From the NCBI GenBank assembly GCA_964645765.1, contig CAZYBE010000028.1:1-41933 (forward strand): a stretch of 41,933 bases of DNA, written 5' to 3'. The position numbers and the translations under genes are program-made. Below, piece by piece: positions 24,733 through 33,265 of the stretch. The stretch's first letter is position 1; the number at the start of each line of letters is the position of its first letter. The notes beneath the pieces are model-generated. The model was not told the DNA's origin, searched no databases, and was given only the letters and a program-made list of their open reading frames with translations. The stretch is from CAZGMN01 sp964645765 (GTDB lineage: Bacteria; Acidobacteriota; Aminicenantia; Aminicenantales; Aminicenantaceae).

Positions 24733-26577
24733 ATGTTTCGCCTTAGACAGAAGTTATCCCTTGGGTTCGGCGGGCTGTTGCTCATTATTTTGATTATCGG
24801 CATTCAGAGCATCATCCGTCTCTCCCAGCTCGGGCCGGCTATCGACGTTATCCTTCGGGAAAACTACCGCAGTGTTATAGCCTGTCAAGAGATGAAAGAA
24901 TCCCTCGAACGCATGGACAGCGGCATCCTCTTCGTTTTTCTTGGCGAAAAAAAGCAGGGAGTCGAGCTCATCCAGAAGAATGAGGCCGTTTTTGAAAAGG
25001 CGCTCCAGGCGGAGCTGAATAACATCACTCTTCCTGGAGAAGGGGAGAAGGCCAATCGTCTGCGTGACCTCTTCAGTCAGTATCGAGCGACCCTCCTTGA
25101 AACGCTGGGGTCGAAGACATTCGCTAATAAGCAGCAGGATGCCTATTTCAAAAGACTTCTGCCCTTATTCATGCAGATTAAGGAAACGGCGGACGCGATC
25201 CTTCAGATGAACCAAAAGAATATGAGCGATGCCAATGATTGGGCGCGAAAAAGCGCAGCCTCGGCCAAAAGCCGGATGTATGTTCTTCTGCTTGGCGGGA
25301 TAATACTCGCCGTCGTTTTTATTTTTTTCACAAGAAGATGGATTTTGCGGCCGATCAATCGCCTTATCCTCTCGGCTGAAGAAATCAAAAAGGGAAACCT
25401 TGAGCTTGTCATCCAGAGCGATTCTCGGGATGAAATCGGACGCCTTTCTGAAGCATTCAACCAGATGGCTTCAGCCCTTCGGGAAAGCCGCCGCAGCGAT
25501 CAGATAAAAATGGCCCGTATCCAAAGAGCCACTGAGCAGGCTTTTAAGAGCCTGCCTGATGCTGTTGCCATTGTTGACCCCAGGGGCAAGGTGGATGTGG
25601 CAACAGAAACAGCAAGGAGTGTCTTTGGGCTTGAACCCGATAAGCAGACCCGGAGCTTACCCCACCGATGGATGAGTGAAATCATTGCCGAGGCCTTGAA
25701 CACAGGGCGAACGATTGTGCCCAAAGGAGAGCGAGAAGTTATCCAGCATTTCGTGAATGGAGAAGAGCATTATTTTCGTCCCGAAGCTATCCCGATCCTT
25801 GACAGCGATGGCCAGCCGGCAGGGGTTGTTCTGGTCCTTCAGGATGTGACTCAGGAACGCGAACAAGAGGAGTTGAAGAAAGGCATCATTTCCACGGTCT
25901 CTCATCAACTGAAGAGCCCGCTCACTTCCATTCGCATGGCCCTTCATCTACTTTTAGAAGAAAAGATTGGAAGTCTCACAGCCAAACAAGTGGAGCTTCT
26001 GGTTGCGGCCCGTGAGGATAGCGACAGGCTGCATGGCATCCTCAATAACCTGCTCGATATCAGCCGCATTGAATCCGGAAAAGTGGAAATGAATTTTCGC
26101 AAGGTCTCTCCCCATACCATGGTTTTTGAAGCTACGGAGCCTTTTCAAATGGATTTCAAAGACCGGGGTCTGCTTCTCGGGACAGAGCTTTCCGATGATT
26201 TGCCGGAAGTGTGGGCTGACACGGCACGGATGAACCATGTATTTGCTAATCTTCTTTCAAATGCCCTTAGATACACTCCCCCTGGAGGAAAAGTCTCTGT
26301 CGCGGCCAGAGCAGATGAAGAATGGGTCTACTTCTCTGTTTCGGATACAGGAAAAGGCATTCCGAGTCAGTATCTCCCCAGGATTTTTGAGCAGTTTTTC
26401 CATGTGCCCGGCCAGGAAGCTGAGGCCGGAGCAGGCCTCGGGCTGGCGATTGTCAAGGAGATTGTGGAAGCCCACGGCGGCACAGTCAAGGTTGAGAGCC
26501 GCTTGGGAGAAGGAAGCACCTTCACTTTCACTTTGAGAAGGGCTGACCGAATTCTGGATGAGAAGGCTCAAAGATGA
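24733..26577 (+). CDS. KinB-like membrane sensor histidine kinase
   Basis: A 614-aa membrane kinase, the evident partner of the NtrC-type regulator. Two membrane helices (about 10-30 and 185-203) enclose a helical periplasmic domain of about 150 residues that resembles the KinB sensor. Then come HAMP (204-256), PAS (265-375, DAVAIVDPRGKV), HisKA with His391 (STVSHQLKSPLTS) and an ATPase domain with N box NLLSNALRYTP, VSDTGKGIP and GAGLGLAIVKEIVEAHGG. KinB/AlgB pairs are known in Pseudomonas. Its stop overlaps the start of a 27-aa membrane peptide that leads into the kdp genes, so kinase and pump are co-expressed from the sigma-54 promoter. Confidence 0.9.
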   Translation: MFRLRQKLSLGFGGLLLIILIIGIQSIIRLSQLGPAIDVILRENYRSVIACQEMKESLERMDSGILFVFLGEKKQGVELIQKNEAVFEKALQAELNNITLPGEGEKANRLRDLFSQYRATLLETLGSKTFANKQQDAYFKRLLPLFMQIKETADAILQMNQKNMSDANDWARKSAASAKSRMYVLLLGGIILAVVFIFFTRRWILRPINRLILSAEEIKKGNLELVIQSDSRDEIGRLSEAFNQMASALRESRRSDQIKMARIQRATEQAFKSLPDAVAIVDPRGKVDVATETARSVFGLEPDKQTRSLPHRWMSEIIAEALNTGRTIVPKGEREVIQHFVNGEEHYFRPEAIPILDSDGQPAGVVLVLQDVTQEREQEELKKGIISTVSHQLKSPLTSIRMALHLLLEEKIGSLTAKQVELLVAAREDSDRLHGILNNLLDISRIESGKVEMNFRKVSPHTMVFEATEPFQMDFKDRGLLLGTELSDDLPEVWADTARMNHVFANLLSNALRYTPPGGKVSVAARADEEWVYFSVSDTGKGIPSQYLPRIFEQFFHVPGQEAEAGAGLGLAIVKEIVEAHGGTVKVESRLGEGSTFTFTLRRADRILDEKAQR

Positions 26578-26657
26578 CGGATATTTTATACATACTGATT
26601 TTCGTCCTTTTTTTCGGCTTTTGCGCTCTTTTCGCAAAATTCTGTGAGAGGATTTAG
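26574..26657 (+). CDS. 27-aa membrane peptide upstream of kdpF
   Basis: A 28-codon frame whose ATG overlaps the kinase stop (ATGA at 26574-26577). The product is one membrane helix (ILYILIFVLFFGFCALFAKF) ending in CERI. Small hydrophobic proteins with a similar F-x-K-x-C-E-R end are known upstream of kdpF in many bacteria, usually annotated as hypothetical. Tight coupling to the kinase and position before KdpF support a real gene related to Kdp assembly or control. Confidence 0.65.
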   Translation: MTDILYILIFVLFFGFCALFAKFCERI

Positions 26658-26747
26658 CCCGGCTAAGGATAGAGGTCATTGCAGGCATCGCGGCATTCAT
26701 TATGGTCATTTGGCTATTCATACGTTATGGTGACAGAGGCTTGACAG

Positions 26748-26831
26748 ATGAATGAGGTTATTATCGCCATAATAGGCTTAGCTCTGATTGTTTATCTTTT
26801 TGTGTCCGTGCTCAAGCCCGAGAAGTTTTAG
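26748..26831 (+). CDS. kdpF: Potassium-transporting ATPase small subunit KdpF
   Basis: A 27-aa single-helix peptide (NEVIIAIIGLALIVYLFVSV, then LKPEKF), the exact pattern of KdpF including the near-invariant LKPE(K/R)F end. KdpF stabilises the KdpABC complex in the cytoplasmic membrane. It ends 15 nt before kdpA, whose ribosome binding site GAGG lies in the gap. Confidence 0.85.
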   Translation: MNEVIIAIIGLALIVYLFVSVLKPEKF

Positions 26832-26846
26832 AAAAGAGGTTAGCGG

Positions 26847-28625
26847 ATGGGTATTTTTGGATGGATTCAATTGTCTGTTTTTGTGGGAATAATCCTGGTT
26901 TTCACCAAACCAATGGGTCTTTACCTTTTTAAGGTTCTGGAGACACGGGAAAAGACTTTTCTTACCCCGGTCATGGCTCCTCTTGAAAAACTCTTTTACC
27001 GACTTCTTGGAGTGAAACCAGAGGCGGAGCAGAGCTGGAAACAGTACACCTTTTCCCTTCTTGGCCTCAGCCTGGTTGGGGCGGTCTTCACCTATGCCAT
27101 TCTCCGGCTTCAGCATCTTCTGCCCCTCAACCCCCAACATTTCGGTCCGGTGAGCGGTCATCTCTCGTTTAACACGGCGGCCAGTTTTACGACAAACACA
27201 AACTGGCAGAGCTATGGAGGGGAATCCACGCTCTCGTATTTTTCCCAGATGGTGGGTCTTGTCTTCCATAACTTTGTATCTGCTAGCGTGGGTATTTGCG
27301 TTGCTGCTGCTCTGGTGAGGGGAATTGCCAGGCGCAGCGCGAACACCATAGGCAACTTCTGGAAGGACCTGGTCCGCCTTCATCTGTATGTGCTGCTTCC
27401 TTTCTGTCTGGTCTATGCCGTTTTTCTTGTCTCCCAGGGTGTCGTCCAGAATTTTAAACCTTACCAAAAAGCATTATTGGTAGAACCGATAAACACAAAA
27501 ATTACAGAAAAGGATGCTGATGCTCATTCCCTGGTTTCTGAAAAAAAAGTCGACGTCCAGTCCATTGTCCAGGGCCCAGTGGCTTCTCAGGAGGCCATCA
27601 AAATGTTAGGAACGAACGGAGGGGGCTTTGTCAACGCCAACTCCTCCCATCCCTTCGAGAACCCGACACCTCTTTCAAACTTGATCGAGATCCTCTCCAT
27701 TTTTCTCATCCCGAGCGGCCTTACTTATTATCTTGGCCGAATGGTAAAAAACCAGCGCCATGGTTGGGCCGTATGGCTGGCCATGGTTGTCCTTTTCCTG
27801 TTTGGTCTCTTTGTGTCCTGGTCGGCGGAAACGGCAGGTAACCCGAGGCTCCAGGCGTTGGGTGTGGCAACCTCAGACGGGAACATGGAAGGGAAAGAGG
27901 TCCGTTTCGGGGTTTTTGATTCGGTCCTTTTTGCCACAGTGACCACGGATGCTTCTTGCGGCGCGGTCAACTCCATGCACGATTCTTACACGCCGCTGGG
28001 CGGGCTTATCCCTTTGCTCAACATGCAGCTCGGTGAAGTCGTTTTCGGCGGTGTCGGAGCAGGACTCTTTGGGATGCTGGTTTTCGTCATCTTGGCCGTT
28101 TTTCTAGCAGGTCTGATGGTCGGCCGCACACCCGAGTATCTCGGCAAGAAGATTGAATCCTATGACGTCAAGCTCTGCGTGCTTGCCATTCTCGTGCTGA
28201 TCTTTGATATCTTGGGGTTCACAGCATGGGCGGCGGTGAGCTCGTGGGGATTATCGGGGTTGAATAACACCGGGCCTCACGGTTTAACTGAGATTCTTTA
28301 CGCCTTTTCCTCTGCCACAGGGAACAACGGCAGTGCCTTCGCGGGGCTAAATACAAATACGTACTGGTTCGACACGACCATGGGCCTGGCGATGCTCATC
28401 GGACGGTTTGTGTTTCTTGTCCCTGTCCTTGCCCTGGCCGGGCATCTGGCAAAGAAAAAATACGTTCCGCCAACCGGAGGAAGCTTTCCGGTCTCGGGCG
28501 TGCTGTTCGTCGCCCTTCTGGTCGGCACGGTCCTGATTGTAGGGGCCTTGACTTTCTTCCCTGTTCTATCGCTCGGACCTGTTTTGGAACATTTTATAAT
28601 GATCCATTCGAAGATTGTCTTTTAG
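26847..28625 (+). CDS. kdpA: Potassium-transporting ATPase potassium-binding subunit KdpA
   Basis: The channel-like subunit of the high-affinity KdpFABC potassium pump, 592 aa (E. coli 557), with about ten membrane helices. All four selectivity-filter loops are recognisable: TTNTNWQSYGGE, GTNGGGFVNANSSHPF, TTDASCGAVNSMHDS and ATGNNGSAF. A charged loop at about 215-245 (KITEKDADAHSLVSEKKVD) is longer than usual and accounts for much of the extra length. GAGG precedes the ATG. It is followed by kdpB after 13 nt. Confidence 0.97.
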   Translation: MGIFGWIQLSVFVGIILVFTKPMGLYLFKVLETREKTFLTPVMAPLEKLFYRLLGVKPEAEQSWKQYTFSLLGLSLVGAVFTYAILRLQHLLPLNPQHFGPVSGHLSFNTAASFTTNTNWQSYGGESTLSYFSQMVGLVFHNFVSASVGICVAAALVRGIARRSANTIGNFWKDLVRLHLYVLLPFCLVYAVFLVSQGVVQNFKPYQKALLVEPINTKITEKDADAHSLVSEKKVDVQSIVQGPVASQEAIKMLGTNGGGFVNANSSHPFENPTPLSNLIEILSIFLIPSGLTYYLGRMVKNQRHGWAVWLAMVVLFLFGLFVSWSAETAGNPRLQALGVATSDGNMEGKEVRFGVFDSVLFATVTTDASCGAVNSMHDSYTPLGGLIPLLNMQLGEVVFGGVGAGLFGMLVFVILAVFLAGLMVGRTPEYLGKKIESYDVKLCVLAILVLIFDILGFTAWAAVSSWGLSGLNNTGPHGLTEILYAFSSATGNNGSAFAGLNTNTYWFDTTMGLAMLIGRFVFLVPVLALAGHLAKKKYVPPTGGSFPVSGVLFVALLVGTVLIVGALTFFPVLSLGPVLEHFIMIHSKIVF

Positions 28626-28638
28626 AGGAATTTGATCT

Positions 28639-30660
28639 ATGGCTTCGAGAAAACATTCTCTTTTCGACCGCACAATCATTACTCAGGCTGCATTTGATGC
28701 TTTCAAGAAGCTCAACCCCAGGTCGATGCTAAGAAACCCTGTCATGTTTGTCACCGAAGTAGGAGCCGCCATTACCACGGCGGGTATTTTTTTTAGACCC
28801 GGAAATGAACCCATGGCTTTCGTCTTCCAGGTGGCGCTCTGGCTATGGTTCACCGTGCTCTTTGCTAACTTCGCAGAAGCAATGGCTGAAGGCCGCGGCA
28901 AGGCTCAGGCAAAAGCCCTCCGAAAAACCCGGACTCAGACCATAGCCAATCGTCTCCTCCATGACGGTTCCTTGGAGAAAGTTCCTGCGGAACAACTGAG
29001 AAAAGGTGACATGGTGCTTGTCTCTGCTGCTGAGATTATCCCGGCTGACGGTGATGTTATTGAAGGCATTGCCTCGGTGGACGAATCGGCCATTACCGGA
29101 GAATCCGCTCCTGTGATCCGCGAGGCAGGGGGCGACCGCAGTGCAGTGACCGGCGGGACAAGAGTCCTGTCAGATTGGATCAAGGTTCAGGTGACAGCAA
29201 ATCCAGGAGAAAGCTTCCTGGACCACATGATTGCTCTGGTCGAGGGAGCCCATAGGCAGAAGACGCCCAATGAGATCGCCCTGACCATTCTTCTCTCAGC
29301 CCTCACCATCATTTTCCTTGTGGTTATTATTACACTGAAGTCCTTCGGTCTCTATATGGGCTTGTCTTTCTCGGTCACCGTGTTGGTGGCGTTGCTCGTC
29401 TGTCTGATCCCGACCACAATCGGCGGGCTGCTCAGCGCTATCGGCATTGCAGGAATAGACCGGATGGTCCAGAAGAACGTGTTGGCCATGAGCGGCCGGG
29501 CTGTTGAGGCTGCAGGGGATGTCGATGTGCTGCTCCTCGATAAGACCGGCACCATCACCTTGGGAGACCGCCAGGCAACGGAGTTTATTCCTGCTTCAGG
29601 CGTCCGGGTCGAGGAGCTGGCAAACGCGGCCCAACTGGCGTCGCTGGCCGATGAGACCCCGGAGGGCCGGAGCATCGTTATCCTGGCCAAACAATACGGT
29701 TTGAGAGGTCGCTCGACCTCTGAAATTCCCAATGCAAAGTTCATCAACTTCACGGCCCAGACGAGGATGAGCGGGGTCGACATCGACAGCAGATGGATCC
29801 GCAAGGGAGCGGCCGATGTCATCCGGGAGCTAATCAGAGAGGATTTTCCTGCAGAGGTTCAGAAGACCGTGGCTCAAATTTCTTCTTCAGGCGGGACGCC
29901 CCTGGTCGTTGCTGAGAACTCCCGGGTTCTTGGAGTGATTCATCTGAAAGACATTGTGAAGGGAGGATTGAAAGACCGCTTTGAGCGCTTTCGGGCCATG
30001 GGCATCAAGACGGTGATGATCACCGGTGACAATCGCTTGACAGCCGCTGCGATTGCAGAAGAGGCAGGTGTCGATGACTTCATCGCCGAGGCCAAACCCG
30101 AGGATAAGCTGGAGCTCATTCGAAGGGAACAGGCGGTCGGTCATCTTGTGGCCATGACGGGTGATGGGACCAATGATGCTCCTGCTCTTGCCCAAGCTGA
30201 TGTCGGCGTCGCCATGAATACCGGAACCCAGGCCGCCAGGGAGGCAGGAAATCTGGTGGACCTCGATTCCAACCCGACCAAGCTCATCGAAATCGTTGAG
30301 ATAGGCAAACAGATGTTGATAACCCGCGGGGCGCTGACGACTTTCAGCATCGCCAATGATGTGGCCAAGTATTTTGCCATTCTTCCGGCGATGATGGTCG
30401 GCATGTTCCCGATGATCAGTCCGCTCAATATCATGAAGCTGGAGTCTCCGGCAAGCGCCATTCTCAGTGCGGTTATCTTCAATGCCCTGATCATCATTAC
30501 CCTGATTCCATTGGCCCTTCGTGGAGTGCGTTTCAGGCCTGTGAGCGCTTCGAGCTTTTTGCGGAGAAACCTTCTGATTTACGGGTTGGGAGGAGTCATA
30601 GCTCCTTTTCCGGGCATCAAGCTGGTGGACCTTATCATCAATGCTCTTCATCTTATATAA
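28639..30660 (+). CDS. kdpB: Potassium-transporting ATPase ATP-binding subunit KdpB
   Basis: The P-type ATPase subunit of the Kdp pump, 673 aa. It has the actuator loop ITGESAPVI, the phosphorylation motif DKTGTIT with Asp301, the nucleotide-domain GDNRLTAAAIAEEAG and the hinge TGDGTNDAPALAQADVGVAM. The membrane helix with CLIPTTIGGLLSAIG, typical of KdpB, is intact. It drives potassium uptake through KdpA. kdpC starts 18 nt later. Everything needed for activity is present. Confidence 0.97.
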   Translation: MASRKHSLFDRTIITQAAFDAFKKLNPRSMLRNPVMFVTEVGAAITTAGIFFRPGNEPMAFVFQVALWLWFTVLFANFAEAMAEGRGKAQAKALRKTRTQTIANRLLHDGSLEKVPAEQLRKGDMVLVSAAEIIPADGDVIEGIASVDESAITGESAPVIREAGGDRSAVTGGTRVLSDWIKVQVTANPGESFLDHMIALVEGAHRQKTPNEIALTILLSALTIIFLVVIITLKSFGLYMGLSFSVTVLVALLVCLIPTTIGGLLSAIGIAGIDRMVQKNVLAMSGRAVEAAGDVDVLLLDKTGTITLGDRQATEFIPASGVRVEELANAAQLASLADETPEGRSIVILAKQYGLRGRSTSEIPNAKFINFTAQTRMSGVDIDSRWIRKGAADVIRELIREDFPAEVQKTVAQISSSGGTPLVVAENSRVLGVIHLKDIVKGGLKDRFERFRAMGIKTVMITGDNRLTAAAIAEEAGVDDFIAEAKPEDKLELIRREQAVGHLVAMTGDGTNDAPALAQADVGVAMNTGTQAAREAGNLVDLDSNPTKLIEIVEIGKQMLITRGALTTFSIANDVAKYFAILPAMMVGMFPMISPLNIMKLESPASAILSAVIFNALIIITLIPLALRGVRFRPVSASSFLRRNLLIYGLGGVIAPFPGIKLVDLIINALHLI

Positions 30661-30678
30661 TGAGGAAGGATGTTAAAT

Positions 30679-31260
30679 ATGAACAATTTAATGACAGAAC
30701 TTCGCAACTCCTTGATTGCCACTCTCCTTCTTGCCGTCCTGGTCTGTGGGCTTTACCCTGCAGCGGTATGGGTGGTGGGACAGGGGTTGTTTCCTCACAG
30801 AGCCGGGGGTTCTTTAGTCATTTCAAACGAAAAAGTCATCGGCTCATCGCTCTTGGCCCAAGGATTTGTCGGGCCTCAATATTTTCATCCGCGACCATCA
30901 GCAGCAGGCGAAGGATACGACGCTGCTCATTCCGGAGGCACAAATTGGGGACCGACATCGAAAAAACTGATGGATACTGTGCGTGACCGTGTCGCCGCTT
31001 ATCGTCAGGAGAATGACTTGGCTGCTGAGGCTTCTGTTCCGGCCGATGCTGTGACCGCCTCAGCCAGCGGCCTTGACCCTCACATCAGCGTTAAGAACGC
31101 GCTGCTCCAGGCGAAACGAGTGGCGAAGGCAAGGGGCTTGAGTGTTGAATTTGTTCTAAAAAAGGTCGAGGCCCATACTGAAGCCCGGACTTTTCGAATT
31201 CTGGGTGAGCCGAGAGTAAACGTTTTGATGCTCAATCTTGACCTTGACGCTAGATTATGA
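30679..31260 (+). CDS. kdpC: Potassium-transporting ATPase KdpC subunit
   Basis: A 193-aa subunit with one N-terminal membrane helix (SLIATLLLAVLVCGLYPAAVW) and an extracytoplasmic domain with the family motifs FHPRPSAAGEGYDA, SGGTNWGPTS and ASGLDPHIS. It assembles KdpA with KdpB. The ATG at 30679 is preferred to the one at 30670 because GAGGAAGG directly abuts the first ATG and is correctly spaced (9 nt) for the second. Its stop overlaps the next start (ATGA at 31257-31260). Confidence 0.93.
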   Translation: MNNLMTELRNSLIATLLLAVLVCGLYPAAVWVVGQGLFPHRAGGSLVISNEKVIGSSLLAQGFVGPQYFHPRPSAAGEGYDAAHSGGTNWGPTSKKLMDTVRDRVAAYRQENDLAAEASVPADAVTASASGLDPHISVKNALLQAKRVAKARGLSVEFVLKKVEAHTEARTFRILGEPRVNVLMLNLDLDARL

Positions 31261-32948
31261 ACAGAACAGTTGATAGCAAAGCCGATACCTTCCTCAGGAT
31301 GATCCGCCATGCCCAGCGCGGACGTCTGAAGGTCTATCTGGGTTATGCGGCTGGAGTCGGAAAGACCTTTCAGATGCTTCTCGAAGGCCGCAGACTCAAA
31401 GAAGAAGGAATCGACGTGGTCGTGGGTCTTGCGGAGACACACGGACGAATCGAGACCGAAAGGCTCTTGGAAGGGCTGGAAGTCGTTCCCCGTCGCAGGC
31501 AAGAATACCGGGGTATTGTCATTGAAGAGATGGATGTGGATGCCGTCCTGGCCCGAAAGCCCAGGGTGGCCCTGATTGATGAGCTGGCCCACACCAATGT
31601 TCCGGGCAGTCGCAACGATAAACGATATCAGGATGTCCAGGACGTTCTTGCCGCCGGGATCCATGTCATCACCACCTTGAATATTCAGCATCTGGAGAGT
31701 CTCTACGACACCGTGGAAAAGGCGGTTAGGGTCAAGGTCCGCGAACGTCTTCCGGACAGTGTGATTGCCGAGGCCGACCAGATCGTCAATGTGGACCTTT
31801 CCACAGAGGACCTGAGGGAAAGATTGAAGGAAGGCAAGGTCTATACGCCGGAGCGGATAGAGGTCGCTCTCAATCACTTTTTCAGGCCCTCAAATCTCGA
31901 GAAGCTCCGGGAGCTCACGCTCCGCGAACTTGCCTCGCAGATTGACCTGCGGAGACGCGAGACCTTTGAAGACGAGGAATCCCCATTCCCGGATCAGGTC
32001 ATGGCCTGTTTAAGCTCCCGGGGGCCCAACAGCGAAAAATTGCTCCGCTATACCTCCCGCCTTGCCGGAAGACTCAATCGGAACTGGTATGCGGTCTATG
32101 TCCAGACGCCATCCGAGGAGCCCATGGTGATAGATGCCCATACCCAGCAGAACATTTCCGATACTTTAACCCTTGCCAAGCAGTTGGGGGCTATCGTCTT
32201 CACTTACAAAGGGGATGATGTCGTCCAGACTCTATTGCAGTTTGTCAAAGAATACCGGGTTGGACACGTTGTGATCGGACGTCCCAGGCCAAGGTCTCTC
32301 TGGGATAGAATTCGCAGGAAGGCAGGCATTGTTAACCGTCTTATTCATGAGGCAAAGGGGATAACTATCACTGTTCTTGACACTCAAGAACAGGAGCTGC
32401 CCCAATTTCAGGCTTCCATGGAAGAAGAAGAGACACGAGCCGCCATTCCGCCGGTTTCTGAAGAGGCGAGTCCGCAAAGCTTGTCTCGATTGCTCTCTCC
32501 TGAGCGAATTGTCATCTGGAATGAACCTGCAGGAAAAGAGGAGATAATAAAAAGACTGGTTGAGACAATTGGGCGAAAGGATGCGCGGATTGGCTCGGCG
32601 AGACTCTTGAACGCCGTTTTCGAACGGGAACAGCAAGGCTCGACTTTCTTCAATGAGGGGGCGGCCTTTCCTCATGCGAGAGTCGAGGGGCTGGCCAACT
32701 CGGTTGTGAGCCTTGGACTGACCCGGCAAGGGGTTTCCGACGAGCCTAAAGAAAAGCCCGTTGAGTTTGTGTTCCTCATTCTCTCCCCAGCTCAAAAACC
32801 TGATGAACAGGTCAAAATCTTGGCTTTAGCCAGTCGGGCCGCACAAAACCGCTATTTTCGCCAGAGCTTGCTTTCTTGTCAGACTGCGGAAGAAATCATG
32901 ACGGCAATTTATAACTGGGAATTGACAGAAAAGTCAAAAACGCTATGA
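31257..32948 (+). CDS. KdpD-like sensor lacking kinase, fused to universal-stress and PTS EIIA domains
   Basis: A 563-aa protein, far shorter than the about 890 aa of classical KdpD. Residues about 20-235 are the KdpD N-terminal domain with Walker A GYAAGVGKT and VALIDELAHTN. Residues about 245-385 are a universal-stress-type domain (HVVIGRPRPRSLWDRIRRKA). The four-helix membrane block, GAF and kinase domains of KdpD are absent. Residues about 410-560 instead look like a PTS EIIA domain of the PtsN type, with LNAVFEREQQGSTFFNEG and the phospho-acceptor His473 in AAFPHARVEG. EIIA-Ntr is known to bind and stimulate KdpD in E. coli; here the two appear to be one protein. It closes the kdp operon and is translationally coupled to kdpC. 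Confidence 0.88.
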   Translation: MNRTVDSKADTFLRMIRHAQRGRLKVYLGYAAGVGKTFQMLLEGRRLKEEGIDVVVGLAETHGRIETERLLEGLEVVPRRRQEYRGIVIEEMDVDAVLARKPRVALIDELAHTNVPGSRNDKRYQDVQDVLAAGIHVITTLNIQHLESLYDTVEKAVRVKVRERLPDSVIAEADQIVNVDLSTEDLRERLKEGKVYTPERIEVALNHFFRPSNLEKLRELTLRELASQIDLRRRETFEDEESPFPDQVMACLSSRGPNSEKLLRYTSRLAGRLNRNWYAVYVQTPSEEPMVIDAHTQQNISDTLTLAKQLGAIVFTYKGDDVVQTLLQFVKEYRVGHVVIGRPRPRSLWDRIRRKAGIVNRLIHEAKGITITVLDTQEQELPQFQASMEEEETRAAIPPVSEEASPQSLSRLLSPERIVIWNEPAGKEEIIKRLVETIGRKDARIGSARLLNAVFEREQQGSTFFNEGAAFPHARVEGLANSVVSLGLTRQGVSDEPKEKPVEFVFLILSPAQKPDEQVKILALASRAAQNRYFRQSLLSCQTAEEIMTAIYNWELTEKSKTL

Positions 32949-33036
32949 TTGTCACGAAAATTTGGGCGCAGCAGTTTCGTTGAGTTCTTAAATCGTCTGA
33001 GATGGCTAAATTTCTTCTTGCTTCTGCCCCTTTAGT

Positions 33037-33066
33037 TTGTTGAATAAATTGGGGATGTGTTATAAT
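33037..33066 (+). promoter_or_regulatory. Promoter of tRNA-Leu
   Basis: TATAAT at 33061-33066 is a perfect -10 element, with TTGTTG at 33037-33042 as -35 at 18-bp spacing (or TTGAAT at 15 bp). It starts transcription about 23 bp before the tRNA. Confidence 0.55.
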
Positions 33067-33095
33067 CCGGGACAAAGCCGTCCTAAAATTTTAGC

Positions 33096-33181
33096 GCCGG
33101 GGTGGCGGAATTGGTAGACGCAAGGGACTTAAAATCCCTCGCTTGGCAGCAAGCGTGCCGGTTCGAGTCCGGCCCTCGGCA
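33096..33181 (+). tRNA. tRNA-Leu (anticodon UAA)
   Basis: An 86-nt class II tRNA. The acceptor GCCGGGG pairs with CCTCGGC, with discriminator A at 33181. The anticodon stem AGGGA/TCCCT holds loop CTTAAAA with anticodon TAA at 33130-33132. A long variable arm (CGCTTGGCAGCAAGCG) and a T arm GCCGG-TTCGAGT-CCGGC complete it. CCA is not encoded. Confidence 0.96.
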
Positions 33182-33265
33182 CTCTATCATTCACTCGTCT
33201 TGAGATCAGGGAGAATGAGCCCGGGAGGATCTTCTTTAAATTTTAATTCTTGATATCATTCACAC

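Noticed and set aside
26578..26846. Second sigma-54 promoter directly before kdpF or kdpA
   Set aside because: No pair of GG and GC elements at the right spacing was found; the genes are coupled to the kinase gene upstream.
31080..31877. 265-codon minus-strand frame opposite kdpC and the KdpD-like gene
   Set aside because: It lies across the junction of two recognised genes on the other strand and has no start signal or family match.
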